DNA of 64,000 nucleotides from a bacterium (GTDB lineage Bacteria; Zixibacteria; MSB-5A5; GN15; FEB-12). This document shows positions 9,452 through 17,979 of this stretch, one piece after another. Under the pieces are notes generated by a model. It was given only the letters and a program-made list of their open reading frames with translations. It was not told the DNA's origin and made no database searches. Made by a program: the position numbers and the translations under genes. Positions within the stretch are counted from its first letter, which is position 1, and each line of letters opens with the position of its first letter. The DNA lies in contig JAHLKV010000002.1 in the NCBI GenBank assembly GCA_020444475.1, positions 744,001 through 808,000 on the forward strand, in the 5' to 3' direction.

Positions 9452-9751
9452 ATGAAGATTACGGTTGCATCACAAGGGCCGGATATCACCGCAGCGGCTG
9501 CACTCGACCATCAGCCGCCGCCGTTCTGGATTGTCTACGATACGATCACTCACACCTACGAGGTGCTTGACGGTGATCATGTGTCGCGCAGTTCGGTCGG
9601 GCCGGTTTTATTTTCCGATCCGGATCATCCGTCGCCCGAATGGGATCGACCGGTTCGCCTGCCGGAGCTGACCAGCCGGAAGCAGTCGAATTTGTCGGTC
9701 GGTGATGTTATCGATTTGGTGTCTCACCGAAACACCTTCTGCCCCGTCTGA
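9452..9751 (+). CDS. Small NifX/NifB-type (DiNase FeMo-co fold) protein, probably divergent
   Basis: The product is 99 aa. GGAGG lies six bases before the ATG and fixes the start. The first 40 residues (MKITVASQGPDI, then PPFWIVYDTITHTYEVLDGD) match the opening strand-loop-strand pattern of the dinitrogenase iron-molybdenum cofactor family. The usual second half, with a GPxAAxxL helix and a VxxGxxG strand, is not recognisable, so the protein is either divergent or only half a domain. It follows the sigma-54 activator by 245 bases and is closed off by a terminator, suggesting an activator-plus-target unit. I found no clear GG-N10-GC sigma-54 promoter between the two genes. Confidence 0.5.
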   Translation: MKITVASQGPDITAAAALDHQPPPFWIVYDTITHTYEVLDGDHVSRSSVGPVLFSDPDHPSPEWDRPVRLPELTSRKQSNLSVGDVIDLVSHRNTFCPV

Positions 9752-9885
9752 GGTGAGCGCCGATTCGACCAGCCGCTTTACAGGGTTACTCACGGGCCGG
9801 TATCCCACTTACCGGCCAACCGCAGCAGCAGCAGTAGCGGGTCGGGTTTCTCCCCGAAATTCGGCCACGCTTACTCCCAAAAGGC

Positions 9886-9917
9886 CGGGCCGCCGCTCTT
9901 AGGCGGCCCGTCTTATT
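9886..9917 (+). terminator. Intrinsic terminator
   Basis: Arms CGGGCCGCC/GGCGGCCCG enclose a 7-base loop and are followed by TCTTATT. It separates the NifX-like gene from the CoA-transferase gene, and argues against the TTG start for the latter that would overlap it. Confidence 0.8.
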
Positions 9918-9969
9918 GAAGTTCACTTTCCACTTGAAGAATTGTCGCCGGGCGTGTACTCTACAGGCC

Positions 9970-11358
9970 ATGATAAAGGTTACCGACGTTTCTGAGGCCG
10001 TAAACCCCGGCACCATCAAGCCGGGCAGCGTGATATACTGCGCGGGCAACGCCGCCACCCCTCGCGACCTGCTCCGGCAGCTGGCGGCTGACTTGTCGAT
10101 TACCGACGTATCGATGTACTCTGTGCTGTTGCTCGGCGATGAGAGCTTGAATGCGTTGTTCACCGAAGAGCGCTGTCAGGGGCTGACGCACCGGGTGATA
10201 TTCAACAGCTATCTCACACGCAACGCGGTGAACCAGGGTTGGGCCAAGTATCACCCGCTGCATCTCTCGGAGATTCCCAAGTGGATCCGGCATCGCATCA
10301 AACCGACTGTGGCGCTGATCTCCGTCGCCGGACCGGATCGGGGAGGCAACTATGTGCTGGGGACGACTGTTGAAGGCGTTCTCAAGGCGGTGCAGGTGGC
10401 CAAAGAATCGGGCGGAGTCGTAATCGCGGAGCGCAACGCCCGTATGCCGTTCGTGCTCGGTGATACGATCCCGGAGAGCTATATCGACTATCTCTACGAC
10501 ACCGACTACGCGTTGCCTAGATCACCGGTGCATGAACCGGACGAGATGGCGAAGCGAATCGGTGAGATTATCGCTGCGCTGTACATACAGGACGGCTCCG
10601 GTTCGGAGCCGGGCTCGACTCTCCAGTACGGTATCGGTCAGGTGCCGGAGGCGGTCACCGATGCCATTTTGCGCAGGGGCGTGAAGCATCTCGGCATTCA
10701 CACCGAGTTATTCGCCGGGGCGATGATTCGGCTGGTGCAGAAGGGGGTGGTGACCAATCGCTGGAAGCGGGCGGTCAATTTCTCGATCTCATCGATCTTT
10801 CTGGCCGAAGATCAGGATGGCTATGACTGGCTGTCGTACAACAGCGCGGTGCAGAGCCGTCCGTCGGATTACACCAACTCGGCGTTTCGCATCGCCGAGC
10901 AGCCGCGCATGGTAACCATCAACTCGGCGATCGGAATCGATCTGCACGGCAATGTCTGGGCGGACTCGCTCGATGCCCGCAAGATCTACAGCGGTGTGGG
11001 GGGGCAGTCGGACTTCATCCGCGGCGCCCAGTTCTCACGACAGGGTGTGGCGATAATTGCGATGAAGTCGATGACCAAAGCGGGGATCTCGAAAATCGTC
11101 GATCGCTGTCCGGCCGGTATCACCACCACCGCGACCCCGTCGGACCAGGTTATTCTCGTGACCGAGCATGGTTCACTCGATCCGCGCGGTCTGTCGCTGG
11201 GCGAGCGGGCGGTTGGTATTGCCCACCTGGCGGCGCCGGAGAAGCGCGATGAGCTTCTTCAGATGATCTCCGACAACCCGGCATTCCACAAGCCGCGCCT
11301 GACCATGAACACCGTCCCGGGGTTCACTCCCTACCGGAAAGCACTCGAACGGCTCTGA
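9970..11358 (+). CDS. Acetyl-CoA hydrolase/transferase family protein
   Basis: The product is 462 aa. It belongs to the class I CoA-transferase family that includes acetyl-CoA hydrolase and 4-hydroxybutyrate CoA-transferase. It contains GIGQVPEAV, the active-site glutamate in HTELFAGAMI, and the glycine loop GVGGQSDFIRGAQFSR near the CoA site. Such enzymes exchange CoA between acetyl-CoA and a short-chain carboxylate. The exact acceptor cannot be read from sequence. An in-frame TTG 18 codons upstream sits at the edge of the preceding terminator and adds an unconserved, basic leader, so I prefer the ATG. The membrane protein gene follows on the same strand after about 60 bases. Confidence 0.9.
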   Translation: MIKVTDVSEAVNPGTIKPGSVIYCAGNAATPRDLLRQLAADLSITDVSMYSVLLLGDESLNALFTEERCQGLTHRVIFNSYLTRNAVNQGWAKYHPLHLSEIPKWIRHRIKPTVALISVAGPDRGGNYVLGTTVEGVLKAVQVAKESGGVVIAERNARMPFVLGDTIPESYIDYLYDTDYALPRSPVHEPDEMAKRIGEIIAALYIQDGSGSEPGSTLQYGIGQVPEAVTDAILRRGVKHLGIHTELFAGAMIRLVQKGVVTNRWKRAVNFSISSIFLAEDQDGYDWLSYNSAVQSRPSDYTNSAFRIAEQPRMVTINSAIGIDLHGNVWADSLDARKIYSGVGGQSDFIRGAQFSRQGVAIIAMKSMTKAGISKIVDRCPAGITTTATPSDQVILVTEHGSLDPRGLSLGERAVGIAHLAAPEKRDELLQMISDNPAFHKPRLTMNTVPGFTPYRKALERL

Positions 11359-11420
11359 TAGTAACCGTCGCCGGGGAGCAGAGCGCACCTCTCGGCGATA
11401 CCCGGAGACATCGGTATATC

Positions 11421-12659
11421 GTGACTGTCCTCAAAGACAAGCCTGTCTGGCTTCGCATAGTCATTGTGCTCGTGATCGCATTTGCGTTTGCATCACTGGC
11501 GCTGTTTTTCTATCAGTCGATCCGCAACTTCTTCAAATTCGCGCAGATAGATTTCACCTCGTACGTACGAGCCTCGGGGTGGTTTTTCGATGGTGATAAC
11601 CCCTATCAGGCGGCCACGCGACGGTACCTGTATCCGCTCTTTCTTTTGCTGGTTGTCTACCCGCTGACTTTTCTTCAGCAGAGCAGGCTGGCCGCGGGGT
11701 TGTCGATTGCGCTCTGGTCGGCCGGCTCGCTGGCAGCGTTTTTTGCGGTTCTCGGCGCCGTGTGGAAGTACCTGTATAGCTATGCGAGTGCGTGGAAGGC
11801 GCTTCGGGACAACCTGCTGCCTGCCGCCCTGATGGTCCTCATGCTGCATCCTTTCTTGCAGGATGAGTTTCTCAACGGTCAGGTTAACCTGTACGTCATG
11901 AGCGCCACCGCGGCGTTTTTTGTCTTTCTGGTGCGCGATAAGCAGTTTGCGGCCGGTGTGATGCTGGCAATCGCAGCATCGATCAAGATATCTCCTGCTC
12001 TGTGCCTGCTGTGCGTGCTGTTCAGCGGACAATATCGGGCTGCCGTCTACGCCGTGGTAACGATTGCCCTGCTCACGGTCATTCTTCCGTCGATGGTGAA
12101 CAGCCAGAGTCTGGACTATTACCGTTTCGTGTATGACGACGTTCTACCGAGAGTCTCCGGTTCCGACATTGCGCTCGGCTTCAATCAGTTCTCCATCGTC
12201 GGGACATTCAGTTCGCTTTTCTCGATACACTGGAATCCGTTGGCCAAAGTTGCCGTGCTGGGCGTCCTCGCGCTGGGCATGACCGTCCCCCTGAAGGGGA
12301 TGAACAGCTGCCGCATGGAACGAACAACCCCTCGCGAACGCTTTACGGCGTTTGCCGCTCTGGTGTCGATAATCCCGTTGGTCTTTCCGATGTCGGAGCC
12401 GCACCATCTGCTGCTGCACACGATCCCGTTTCTCGCCATACTGGCTTTCTGGCGCGATCTGATTCAGAACAGGAAGAACCTGCTTCGCGACGGTCTGTCT
12501 TTGCTTTTCCTGAGCTGTGTGATTGGGCTGCAGATCGGGCACGGCCTGAAGGACACGCCGATTCGTTTGCTCTCGCTTCTCGGAATCTATGTCGGTATGA
12601 TCTGGCTGCTGGTTCGCTTTCGAACCGAGCGACGATCCACCGATGTACCTGCGATATAG
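11421..12659 (+). CDS. Polytopic membrane protein, DUF2029/GT87 glycosyltransferase-like
   Basis: The product is 412 aa with roughly ten hydrophobic segments, the first at residues 10-30. Features such as DFTSYVRASGWFFDGDNPYQ after the first segment, the long membrane-embedded core, and IALGFNQFSIVGTF resemble the polyprenol-phosphate-sugar-using GT87 (DUF2029) enzymes, which transfer mannose or other sugars to lipid or cell-wall acceptors outside the cytoplasm. The donor and acceptor are unknown. Translation starts at GTG. No strong ribosome binding site precedes it, so the start is uncertain by a few codons. The VOC gene follows after 12 bases. Confidence 0.72.
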   Translation: MTVLKDKPVWLRIVIVLVIAFAFASLALFFYQSIRNFFKFAQIDFTSYVRASGWFFDGDNPYQAATRRYLYPLFLLLVVYPLTFLQQSRLAAGLSIALWSAGSLAAFFAVLGAVWKYLYSYASAWKALRDNLLPAALMVLMLHPFLQDEFLNGQVNLYVMSATAAFFVFLVRDKQFAAGVMLAIAASIKISPALCLLCVLFSGQYRAAVYAVVTIALLTVILPSMVNSQSLDYYRFVYDDVLPRVSGSDIALGFNQFSIVGTFSSLFSIHWNPLAKVAVLGVLALGMTVPLKGMNSCRMERTTPRERFTAFAALVSIIPLVFPMSEPHHLLLHTIPFLAILAFWRDLIQNRKNLLRDGLSLLFLSCVIGLQIGHGLKDTPIRLLSLLGIYVGMIWLLVRFRTERRSTDVPAI

Positions 12660-12671
12660 AAGGAGTCTGAT

Positions 12672-13031
12672 ATGCCTCAACCGATCGTGTATATTGAGAT
12701 CGGCGCCGTTGATGTTGTCCGCGCGACGGTCTTCTACATGCGCGTGTTTGACTGGCAGTTCGCCGATGCCAACAACACCACGTACTCGACCTTCTCTTCG
12801 GGAGACAGTGGGATCGGCGGCGGTATTTACAAGACCGACACCGTCAAGCCGGGGGGTGGCATGGTGCCGTATATCTATGTGGAAGATCTCGAAGGCTGCT
12901 GTGCGAGGATACGGGAAGAGGGCGGCAGAATAGCTGTGGCCAAGAGCGCTATTCCCGGCACCGGCTGGTATGCACATTTCAACGACCTCGACGGCAACCT
13001 GCTGGGGTTGTTCAAGCCGGACGCGGGGTGA
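12672..13031 (+). CDS. VOC (glyoxalase/bleomycin-resistance fold) protein
   Basis: The product is 119 aa, one paired betaalphabetabetabeta module (VYIEIGAVDVVRATVFYMRV near the start, HFNDLDGNLLGLFKP at the end), typical of small VOC proteins that work as homodimeric metal-dependent lyases, dioxygenases or binding proteins. AGAAGGAG lies six to eight bases before the ATG. It follows the GT87-like gene almost directly and is probably co-transcribed. No specific activity can be assigned. Confidence 0.85.
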   Translation: MPQPIVYIEIGAVDVVRATVFYMRVFDWQFADANNTTYSTFSSGDSGIGGGIYKTDTVKPGGGMVPYIYVEDLEGCCARIREEGGRIAVAKSAIPGTGWYAHFNDLDGNLLGLFKPDAG

Positions 13032-13050
13032 CGGCGGACTTCGTTTGGTG

Positions 13051-13115
13051 GCGTGGCGCACGAGGACGTACGCCACGCACTCAAATCAGTGGTGTCAGGC
13101 AACCCCGCCTGACAC
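13051..13115. repeat. Two intergenic hairpins
   Basis: The first has arms GCGTGGCG/CGCCACGC around the loop CACGAGGACGTA (13051-13078) and recurs exactly at 27803 and 28150. The second has arms GGTGTCAGG/CCTGACACC around about 8 bases and resembles copies near 19103 and 28710. They lie between convergent genes and may also stop transcription. Confidence 0.75.
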
Positions 13116-13129
13116 CACCAAAGGCCCGA

Positions 13130-13918
13130 TCATTTCTTCAGCGTGAAATAGCTTTCGATGTGCTGGTGGGCCGTGACAAAGCCAAGCTTCTCATAACACC
13201 GCACCGCGGCGGCATTCTCGGCATGGACGTTCAAGCTTACGCGACGTCCGGCGTCGAGCAGCTCCGATGTCAACTGCGACGTAAGTACACTTGCCAGCCC
13301 CCGACCGCGAAACGCCGGATCGGTGGCAATATTTCCCAGCACGGCCGTCTGGTACTGCTCGGAGTCGACATGCACGCCGGCGACTGAGACCATCCTTCCA
13401 TCCGTCTCTACCGCGAGGTATCGACCGCTTTGGAGCATTCGCGGATTGAAATAGCTTTCGGGATAGGCGCGCGCGAACAAATCGTTCAGCGCCGACTCAT
13501 GAGACGAATCGAGCCGCACAATTGAAGTATCCGCCGGCAGGTTTTTGTCGGTGGGTGTAAACTTTTTGACGGTCATGCGATGGTGTGGACCGAAGGACTT
13601 GCAGGCATAGCGGCCGGTGAAGATTGACTCGACCGCGGCGTCGTAGTGAGCGTAAAACTCGCTCGGAAGCAGGTCGACCAAGTCCACGACCAGCTCGGTG
13701 AACCGCTCGGTCAGCCCAAACGCGAGTACGGTCGGCACGCGCAGGCCGGTGTAGATCAACACGCAGTCGACAATGTGGGGTCGGTCGCCGTAGATCGACG
13801 CCCACTGGCAGTGGGGGAAGTGGAAGTCGTCGAGATCACCGATGTGATATGCAAAAAGGACCGGGTCCTTCTCGAAATGAGTGAGGAGCCGGTCCTTGTC
13901 GTTCGTGAAGACGATCAT
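13130..13918 (-). CDS. GNAT family N-acetyltransferase
   Basis: The product is 262 aa. The N-terminal half is unassigned. The C-terminal half is a GNAT domain with the acetyl-CoA-binding signature IATDPAFRGRGLASVLTSQL and the strand-helix NVHAENAAAVRCYEKLGFV. The start is the ATG that opens MIVFTNDKDRLL. An upstream in-frame extension would overlap the PC4-like gene and is low complexity. It is the last gene of a five-gene minus-strand run and follows the PC4-like gene by 17 bases. The substrate is unknown. Confidence 0.85.
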   Translation of the reverse strand: MIVFTNDKDRLLTHFEKDPVLFAYHIGDLDDFHFPHCQWASIYGDRPHIVDCVLIYTGLRVPTVLAFGLTERFTELVVDLVDLLPSEFYAHYDAAVESIFTGRYACKSFGPHHRMTVKKFTPTDKNLPADTSIVRLDSSHESALNDLFARAYPESYFNPRMLQSGRYLAVETDGRMVSVAGVHVDSEQYQTAVLGNIATDPAFRGRGLASVLTSQLTSELLDAGRRVSLNVHAENAAAVRCYEKLGFVTAHQHIESYFTLKK

Positions 13919-13935
13919 CGCACGTGCGACAGCAA

Positions 13936-14139
13936 CTATTTGCCGTCTTTGATCTGATTCAGCGCCCCGATAACTTCGTCGAGCTGATCGCGGCGGAAGG
14001 TGACGCCTTTTTTGGTCGGGAGCCACTCGTCTTCCTTGGAGAGGAAGTAAATGCGCAGGGAGACCAGTTCGTGCCCCTTGTACTCGCTGTCTTCGATGAT
14101 CAGCTTTTCGGTCTGAGAGCGTTCCAGTTCGTATCTCAT
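13936..14139 (-). CDS. PC4/p15-like ssDNA-binding transcriptional coactivator family protein
   Basis: The product is 67 aa, about the size of bacterial YdbC-type PC4 proteins. The pattern EDSEYKGHELVSLRIYFLSK followed by WLPTKKGVTFRRDQLDEVI matches the conserved KG...R.Y....WxPtkKGItl signature that forms the ssDNA-binding beta-sheet and dimer helix. I start at the ATG that opens MRYELERS. A longer frame upstream overlaps the adenosine-specific kinase gene and is not conserved-looking. It sits between the kinase and GNAT genes with short gaps of under 20 bases. Confidence 0.85.
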   Translation of the reverse strand: MRYELERSQTEKLIIEDSEYKGHELVSLRIYFLSKEDEWLPTKKGVTFRRDQLDEVIGALNQIKDGK

Positions 14140-14158
14140 GTGAGCGCCAGTCCTTTTT

Positions 14159-14656
14159 CTATCGTTTATAGCCGATGGTGCGAAGGAATTCGCGACGTTC
14201 GGTCTTGTCCTGTTCGGTTTCGATTCCCAATGGCGCCTCGCCGTCGATAACACCCATGACACCCCGCCCCTGACCGGTCTCGGCAATCAACACCTGCAGC
14301 GGGTTGGCAGTCGCGCAGTAGACCCGGGCGACCTCTTCGACCTGTTTCACGCGGTTGAGGACGTTGATCGGGAAGCCGTTTTTCATGTATATGAAGAACG
14401 AATGTCCGGCGCCGACATCAAACGCCGCTTTCTGGGCCATCTTCGTCAACTCGGCGTCGTTGCCGTCCGAGCGCACCAGCCGCTTCTGGGAGGCTTCGCA
14501 GAAGCCGATTCCGAACAGCAGGGTCGGCGATGAGGCCACCAGCGTCTCGTACAGGTCTTCGACCGTCTTGATGAAGTGTGAGTGGCCGAAGATGACATTG
14601 CACCCTTCGGGAATGTCGATGGTCACCAGGTGGGTTTTGAACTTATTGTCAGTCAT
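14159..14656 (-). CDS. Adenosine-specific kinase family protein
   Basis: The product is 165 aa, the full length of this compact family (PF04008-type, first described from archaeal proteins). Features are [20 protein letters not shown] at the N terminus, [19 protein letters not shown], and [20 protein letters not shown]. The family is reported to bind or phosphorylate adenosine. It overlaps the upstream LolA-like gene by eight bases and precedes the PC4-like gene by 19, so all are very likely one transcript. Confidence 0.88.
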   Translation of the reverse strand: MTDNKFKTHLVTIDIPEGCNVIFGHSHFIKTVEDLYETLVASSPTLLFGIGFCEASQKRLVRSDGNDAELTKMAQKAAFDVGAGHSFFIYMKNGFPINVLNRVKQVEEVARVYCATANPLQVLIAETGQGRGVMGVIDGEAPLGIETEQDKTERREFLRTIGYKR

Positions 14657-15467
14657 TGTCCTCCTCCTCGAAGAAGAGAGAATCGGGCACCGGACTGTTG
14701 ATTATCGGATTGCGGTAGTAGGCCTGACCGGCGAACGAGACGCCGACAAAAAACGCCGCCTTCCCTTTGCCGACAATTTCAAAGCGTTCGGGAAGCCAAT
14801 ACCCGTCGGGGTTCGGTCCCTGCACCAGGCTCATGTCCAGCTCGTTGAGTTTGAACATGGTCTTTTTCACGAGCCTGGCCGGTGAGAAGTCGACGTGTGC
14901 CAGCTGGAATGTTTCACTGTCAAAATACCACGTCCCGTTCAGAAGCGTGTCGGCATCCACTTTCGCCTTCACCGAGAAGACATGGCACAGGTACCGTCCG
15001 TCCGGCTCCTCGGTCGTCCCCTCGTAGGTGATATCGTACAGCGACCGGTTTTCCGCCTGAAACGGTTTCACCATCGGGTAAGATATATCAAACGATTTGC
15101 GGCTTTCCTTCTTTTTGCGCCGGTCCTTCTCGGCGTTGCGAAGATCTTTTTCGCTTTTTTGTTCGCCGTCCTTGTAGTAAGCGAGGTATTCTTCGTGGAA
15201 CCAGATCGTGTCAGGCTGGAACTTCAGATAGACCTTTTTGTCAAATCGCTCCTTTTCGACAAAGCCTTCCTTGTCCTTCATCTCACCCTCGGACAGCACG
15301 ACATCGAACGTGACAGTCGTCAACGCGTCGCGCTGCTCCGAGTAGACGGCGAGGATGCGATCGATAAGGGCTTCGGTGTCGATCCCGGAGTCATTCTGCG
15401 CCCACGCAGCGGAGACGGGAAAGAACATCACGACAAGCAACGAACATACTGATATCAAACGGATCAT
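14649..15467 (-). CDS. Exported LolA-like outer membrane lipoprotein-sorting protein
   Basis: The product is 272 aa with a Sec signal peptide (residues 1-23, ending AAWAQ). The remainder is beta-rich with alternating hydrophobic residues, in the style of the LolA/LolB superfamily ([20 protein letters not shown], then [12 protein letters not shown]). Annotators often call these DUF4292-like or outer membrane lipoprotein-sorting proteins. The function is inferred only from the fold pattern. An ATGA overlap couples it to the HEAT-cyclophilin gene upstream, and eight bases overlap the kinase gene downstream. Confidence 0.6.
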   Translation of the reverse strand: MIRLISVCSLLVVMFFPVSAAWAQNDSGIDTEALIDRILAVYSEQRDALTTVTFDVVLSEGEMKDKEGFVEKERFDKKVYLKFQPDTIWFHEEYLAYYKDGEQKSEKDLRNAEKDRRKKKESRKSFDISYPMVKPFQAENRSLYDITYEGTTEEPDGRYLCHVFSVKAKVDADTLLNGTWYFDSETFQLAHVDFSPARLVKKTMFKLNELDMSLVQGPNPDGYWLPERFEIVGKGKAAFFVGVSFAGQAYYRNPIINSPVPDSLFFEEEDND

Positions 15468-17473
15468 TGTGGTCCCTCTCGGATTATCACCGACTGGATA
15501 ACATCGCCGCGCACGATGCGGTCGACGATGTCCATGCCGTCGGTCACCTGTCCGAAAACCGTATAACGACCTTCGAGATGCGGCTGAGACAGGAAACAGA
15601 TGAAAAACTGCGAGCCCCCGGTGTCTTTGCCCGATGTTGCCATGCCGACCGAACCACGGCGGAACGGCTCATCGGAGTCTTCATTGCGAATGGCCCAGCC
15701 CGGTCCGCCCCAGCCGTCGCCGCGCGGGTCACCGCCCTGTGCCACGAACGCCGGGATGACCCGGTGGAACTGCAGGCCGTTGTAAAAGCCGGACTTGGCG
15801 AGGTCAATGAAATTGAGCACGGTCAGCGGCGCCACATCGAAGTACAACTCGATATCAAACTCACCGTACTGTGTCGCGACAATCGCGTGCGGATTCAGCC
15901 GATATTTCTGCAGGCCCTTCAGAATATCTTCCTCGGTGAACCGGGTCTTGACGGGGTGGACCTGGTTGTCGCGGTTCTCGGCCAGCTTCTCCTTGTATAC
16001 ACGGGCCGCTTCCATCCGGACGACATACGACGGGTCGAGTATGCCGGCAATCAGGACCTGCATCCCGATCGTATCCTCGGTCGGGGTCGGCAACAGCAGA
16101 TCCGAGGTGACATCGATAATGCCCCGCCGCAGCTCGACATCCGTTCCGGCCGGATCGGCAATCATGGTGTGCATCACCTTCAGGTACGCACGAAGCTTCT
16201 TCGCCCGTACCGATTCGAGCGCCAGGTACTGCACGACATAGTCGTTGTCGTACAACGCTTCGTCAATGTAATGCTCGATATTGCCGCTGTCGATCGCGAC
16301 CAGTTGCTCGTACGCCGCGACTCGCACGATGGGATCGGGATGCTCAAATAAGCCGCCGAGACGGCTCTGCACGCCGGCGCCGCCGATCGCCCCGTAACCT
16401 CGAGCGACAGCAGCCTGCACGACGGCGTCGGGCTGTTCATGACGAAGCGAGTCAAGCAGCGCGAGCGCGTTGTCGCCCTCGGACTTGGCCAGGAACTCGG
16501 CCGCGGCCGCGGTGATATATGGCGACTCGAATCTGTTCAGCAGGTCGCGAACGGCGTCGGTCCGCTTCAATTCCGCACTCGGGACCGTCCCCATCGAAGA
16601 GAGCAGCTCCAGGATCAGCTTCTCGTCCTGTTCTTTTTCCAGACGGCGATAGAGAGTTTGATATGCCTTCTCGGAGTCCGAACGGCCCAGGCCATCGATC
16701 GCCTGGGCTACCACGTGAGGATTGGCATCGTTGAGCGCAATCGCGAGATAGTGTTCGTCGCGTTCGGCGTTGATAGCCGCCAGGGCGCGAAGACAGATGG
16801 TGCGGATAAACGGATCGGGGTCGGAGAGATTCTCGACATACAACTGCTCTCCCTCCGGCAGGCCCATGCGGGCGAGCGCATACAGGGCTGCCTCGCGAAC
16901 CGACAGGTCCTCTTCGACGAGAGACTGCTGAACCAGCGCCTTGCCTTTATATTTGGCCCGCATGTGAAAGAGCGCATAGCAGGCGGCCTCACGGACTTCG
17001 GGCGAAGGATGCGTCAGGAACGACTCCAGCATATCGGCGGTGGTGGACATCGAAGAGTCCGCCAGTCGCCCGGCCGACTCGACGGCCGCCGAGGCTACCG
17101 CCACCGGAAGGTCCCATGCCCGATCCAGCAGCATCTGGGCATAGCGCTGCTGCGCGGTGAGTCCAATCCCGAACGCCGCCGTCCGGGCGACCATCAGCGA
17201 GGAGTCCTCGAGCAGGTCGTGCAAGATCGCCGCGCTTTTGGCGTCACCGGTGCGACCGATCGCCAGGGCGGCGCGGCGGCGTACCTCGCCGTGGGGTGAA
17301 TTCAGATACGGACTCAACTCACCGGTGCCGGCCCGGCTGTCCTCGAGATGAATGATCCTCGCTTCCAGCTCCTGCGGCGTCCGCTCGCGGAAGGAGTCAT
17401 AGAAGTGATAGCCGAGCGCGGCCAGAATAATCAAGCCGATTACGACCGCTGCTGTTTGTCGTGCTGCTGCCAT
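15464..17473 (-). CDS. HEAT-repeat protein fused to a cyclophilin-type peptidyl-prolyl isomerase
   Basis: The product is 669 aa. A single N-terminal membrane anchor (AAVVIGLIILAALGYHF, about 8-25) is followed by some 13 HEAT/PBS-lyase-type repeats (e.g. HGEVRRRAALAIGRTGDAKS, EVREAACYALFHM). The C-terminal about 150 residues are a cyclophilin domain (LNFIDLAKSGFYNGLQFHRV, GGDPRGDGWG, GSQFFICFLSQPHLEGRYTV). The catalytic Arg in FHRV and QFFI are intact. A periplasmic, membrane-tethered folding catalyst with a protein-binding solenoid is the likely role. It heads the five-gene operon and its stop overlaps the LolA-like start (ATGA). Confidence 0.92.
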   Translation of the reverse strand: MAAARQTAAVVIGLIILAALGYHFYDSFRERTPQELEARIIHLEDSRAGTGELSPYLNSPHGEVRRRAALAIGRTGDAKSAAILHDLLEDSSLMVARTAAFGIGLTAQQRYAQMLLDRAWDLPVAVASAAVESAGRLADSSMSTTADMLESFLTHPSPEVREAACYALFHMRAKYKGKALVQQSLVEEDLSVREAALYALARMGLPEGEQLYVENLSDPDPFIRTICLRALAAINAERDEHYLAIALNDANPHVVAQAIDGLGRSDSEKAYQTLYRRLEKEQDEKLILELLSSMGTVPSAELKRTDAVRDLLNRFESPYITAAAAEFLAKSEGDNALALLDSLRHEQPDAVVQAAVARGYGAIGGAGVQSRLGGLFEHPDPIVRVAAYEQLVAIDSGNIEHYIDEALYDNDYVVQYLALESVRAKKLRAYLKVMHTMIADPAGTDVELRRGIIDVTSDLLLPTPTEDTIGMQVLIAGILDPSYVVRMEAARVYKEKLAENRDNQVHPVKTRFTEEDILKGLQKYRLNPHAIVATQYGEFDIELYFDVAPLTVLNFIDLAKSGFYNGLQFHRVIPAFVAQGGDPRGDGWGGPGWAIRNEDSDEPFRRGSVGMATSGKDTGGSQFFICFLSQPHLEGRYTVFGQVTDGMDIVDRIVRGDVIQSVIIREGPQ

Positions 17474-17597
17474 GGCGAACGGGGAATCTACCTCCGTGCA
17501 GGGAGTGCGTCAACTGTTTTGCCCGACCGCCCCTGCGGGGACCGGGCGTATCCTCTCGCCACAAAGCTAACCCTGCGGCCGACGGGGTGGCAAACAT

Positions 17598-17626
17598 AAA
17601 AAATCCCCCGGTGGTCAGCCGGGGGA
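17598..17626 (-). terminator. Intrinsic terminator, minus strand
   Basis: Arms CCCCCGG/CCGGGGG enclose a 7-base loop. Read on the minus strand, the stem is followed by ATTTTTT. It lies about 350 bases after the stop of the HmuY-like gene, the nearest upstream minus-strand gene, implying a long 3' untranslated region, or a separate small RNA ending here. I found no convincing small gene in the 17630-17860 stretch. Confidence 0.75.
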
Positions 17627-17861
17627 AGGTCTGAAATACTGGGCTCTTCTTTTCTGCTTAGCCCATTAGGGTCAATGCAAATGCCGTGCCCCGTCGGCCG
17701 GGAACGGCAGGCACATGATACCAACATGGACCACAAACGATTAGATTCGAGCCGGTATGATCCCTCATGCACCGGCGTGCAGAGATGTTCACGTTTTGCA
17801 CAGTGATATGCGTGGTGTGCGACACTGTGCACCGCGCCCAACCGGGACGCCCACCCGGGAC

Positions 17862-17914
17862 GCCCACCCAAGATGGGTGGGCTACTCAGGTACAAACCGG
17901 GGACATAGGTAACA
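17862..17914. repeat. REP-like hairpin with CTAC end and an IS-end-like remnant
   Basis: The palindrome GCCCACCCA/TGGGTGGGC is followed by CTAC (GTAG on the other strand). Just after it is GGGGACATAGGTAACA, the inverted relative of the repeated TGTAACC(A/T)ATGTC motif at 6276-6319. The rest of the 500-base gap between the HEAT-cyclophilin and HmuY-like genes holds no gene. Confidence 0.6.
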
Positions 17915-17979
17915 CTTTGGAGAGGTAGGGCGGGTCCGTCTTCGAACCCGCCGAAGCCGCTACGTTCGGTCGGTAGCTC

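Noticed and set aside
9749..9905. Read-through of the TGA ending the NifX-like gene, as another selenocysteine candidate
   Set aside because: The frame beyond is rich in Ser runs, runs into a terminator stem, and shows no family pattern. The TGA is a normal stop.
9916..9969. Extra N terminus for the CoA-transferase from an upstream TTG
   Set aside because: It would start in the tail of a strong terminator and adds an unconserved basic segment. The ATG at 9970 fits the family start.
17488..17895. A 135-codon minus-strand frame in the gap before the HmuY-like gene
   Set aside because: It crosses an intrinsic terminator and two repeat hairpins, and its composition is not protein-like.
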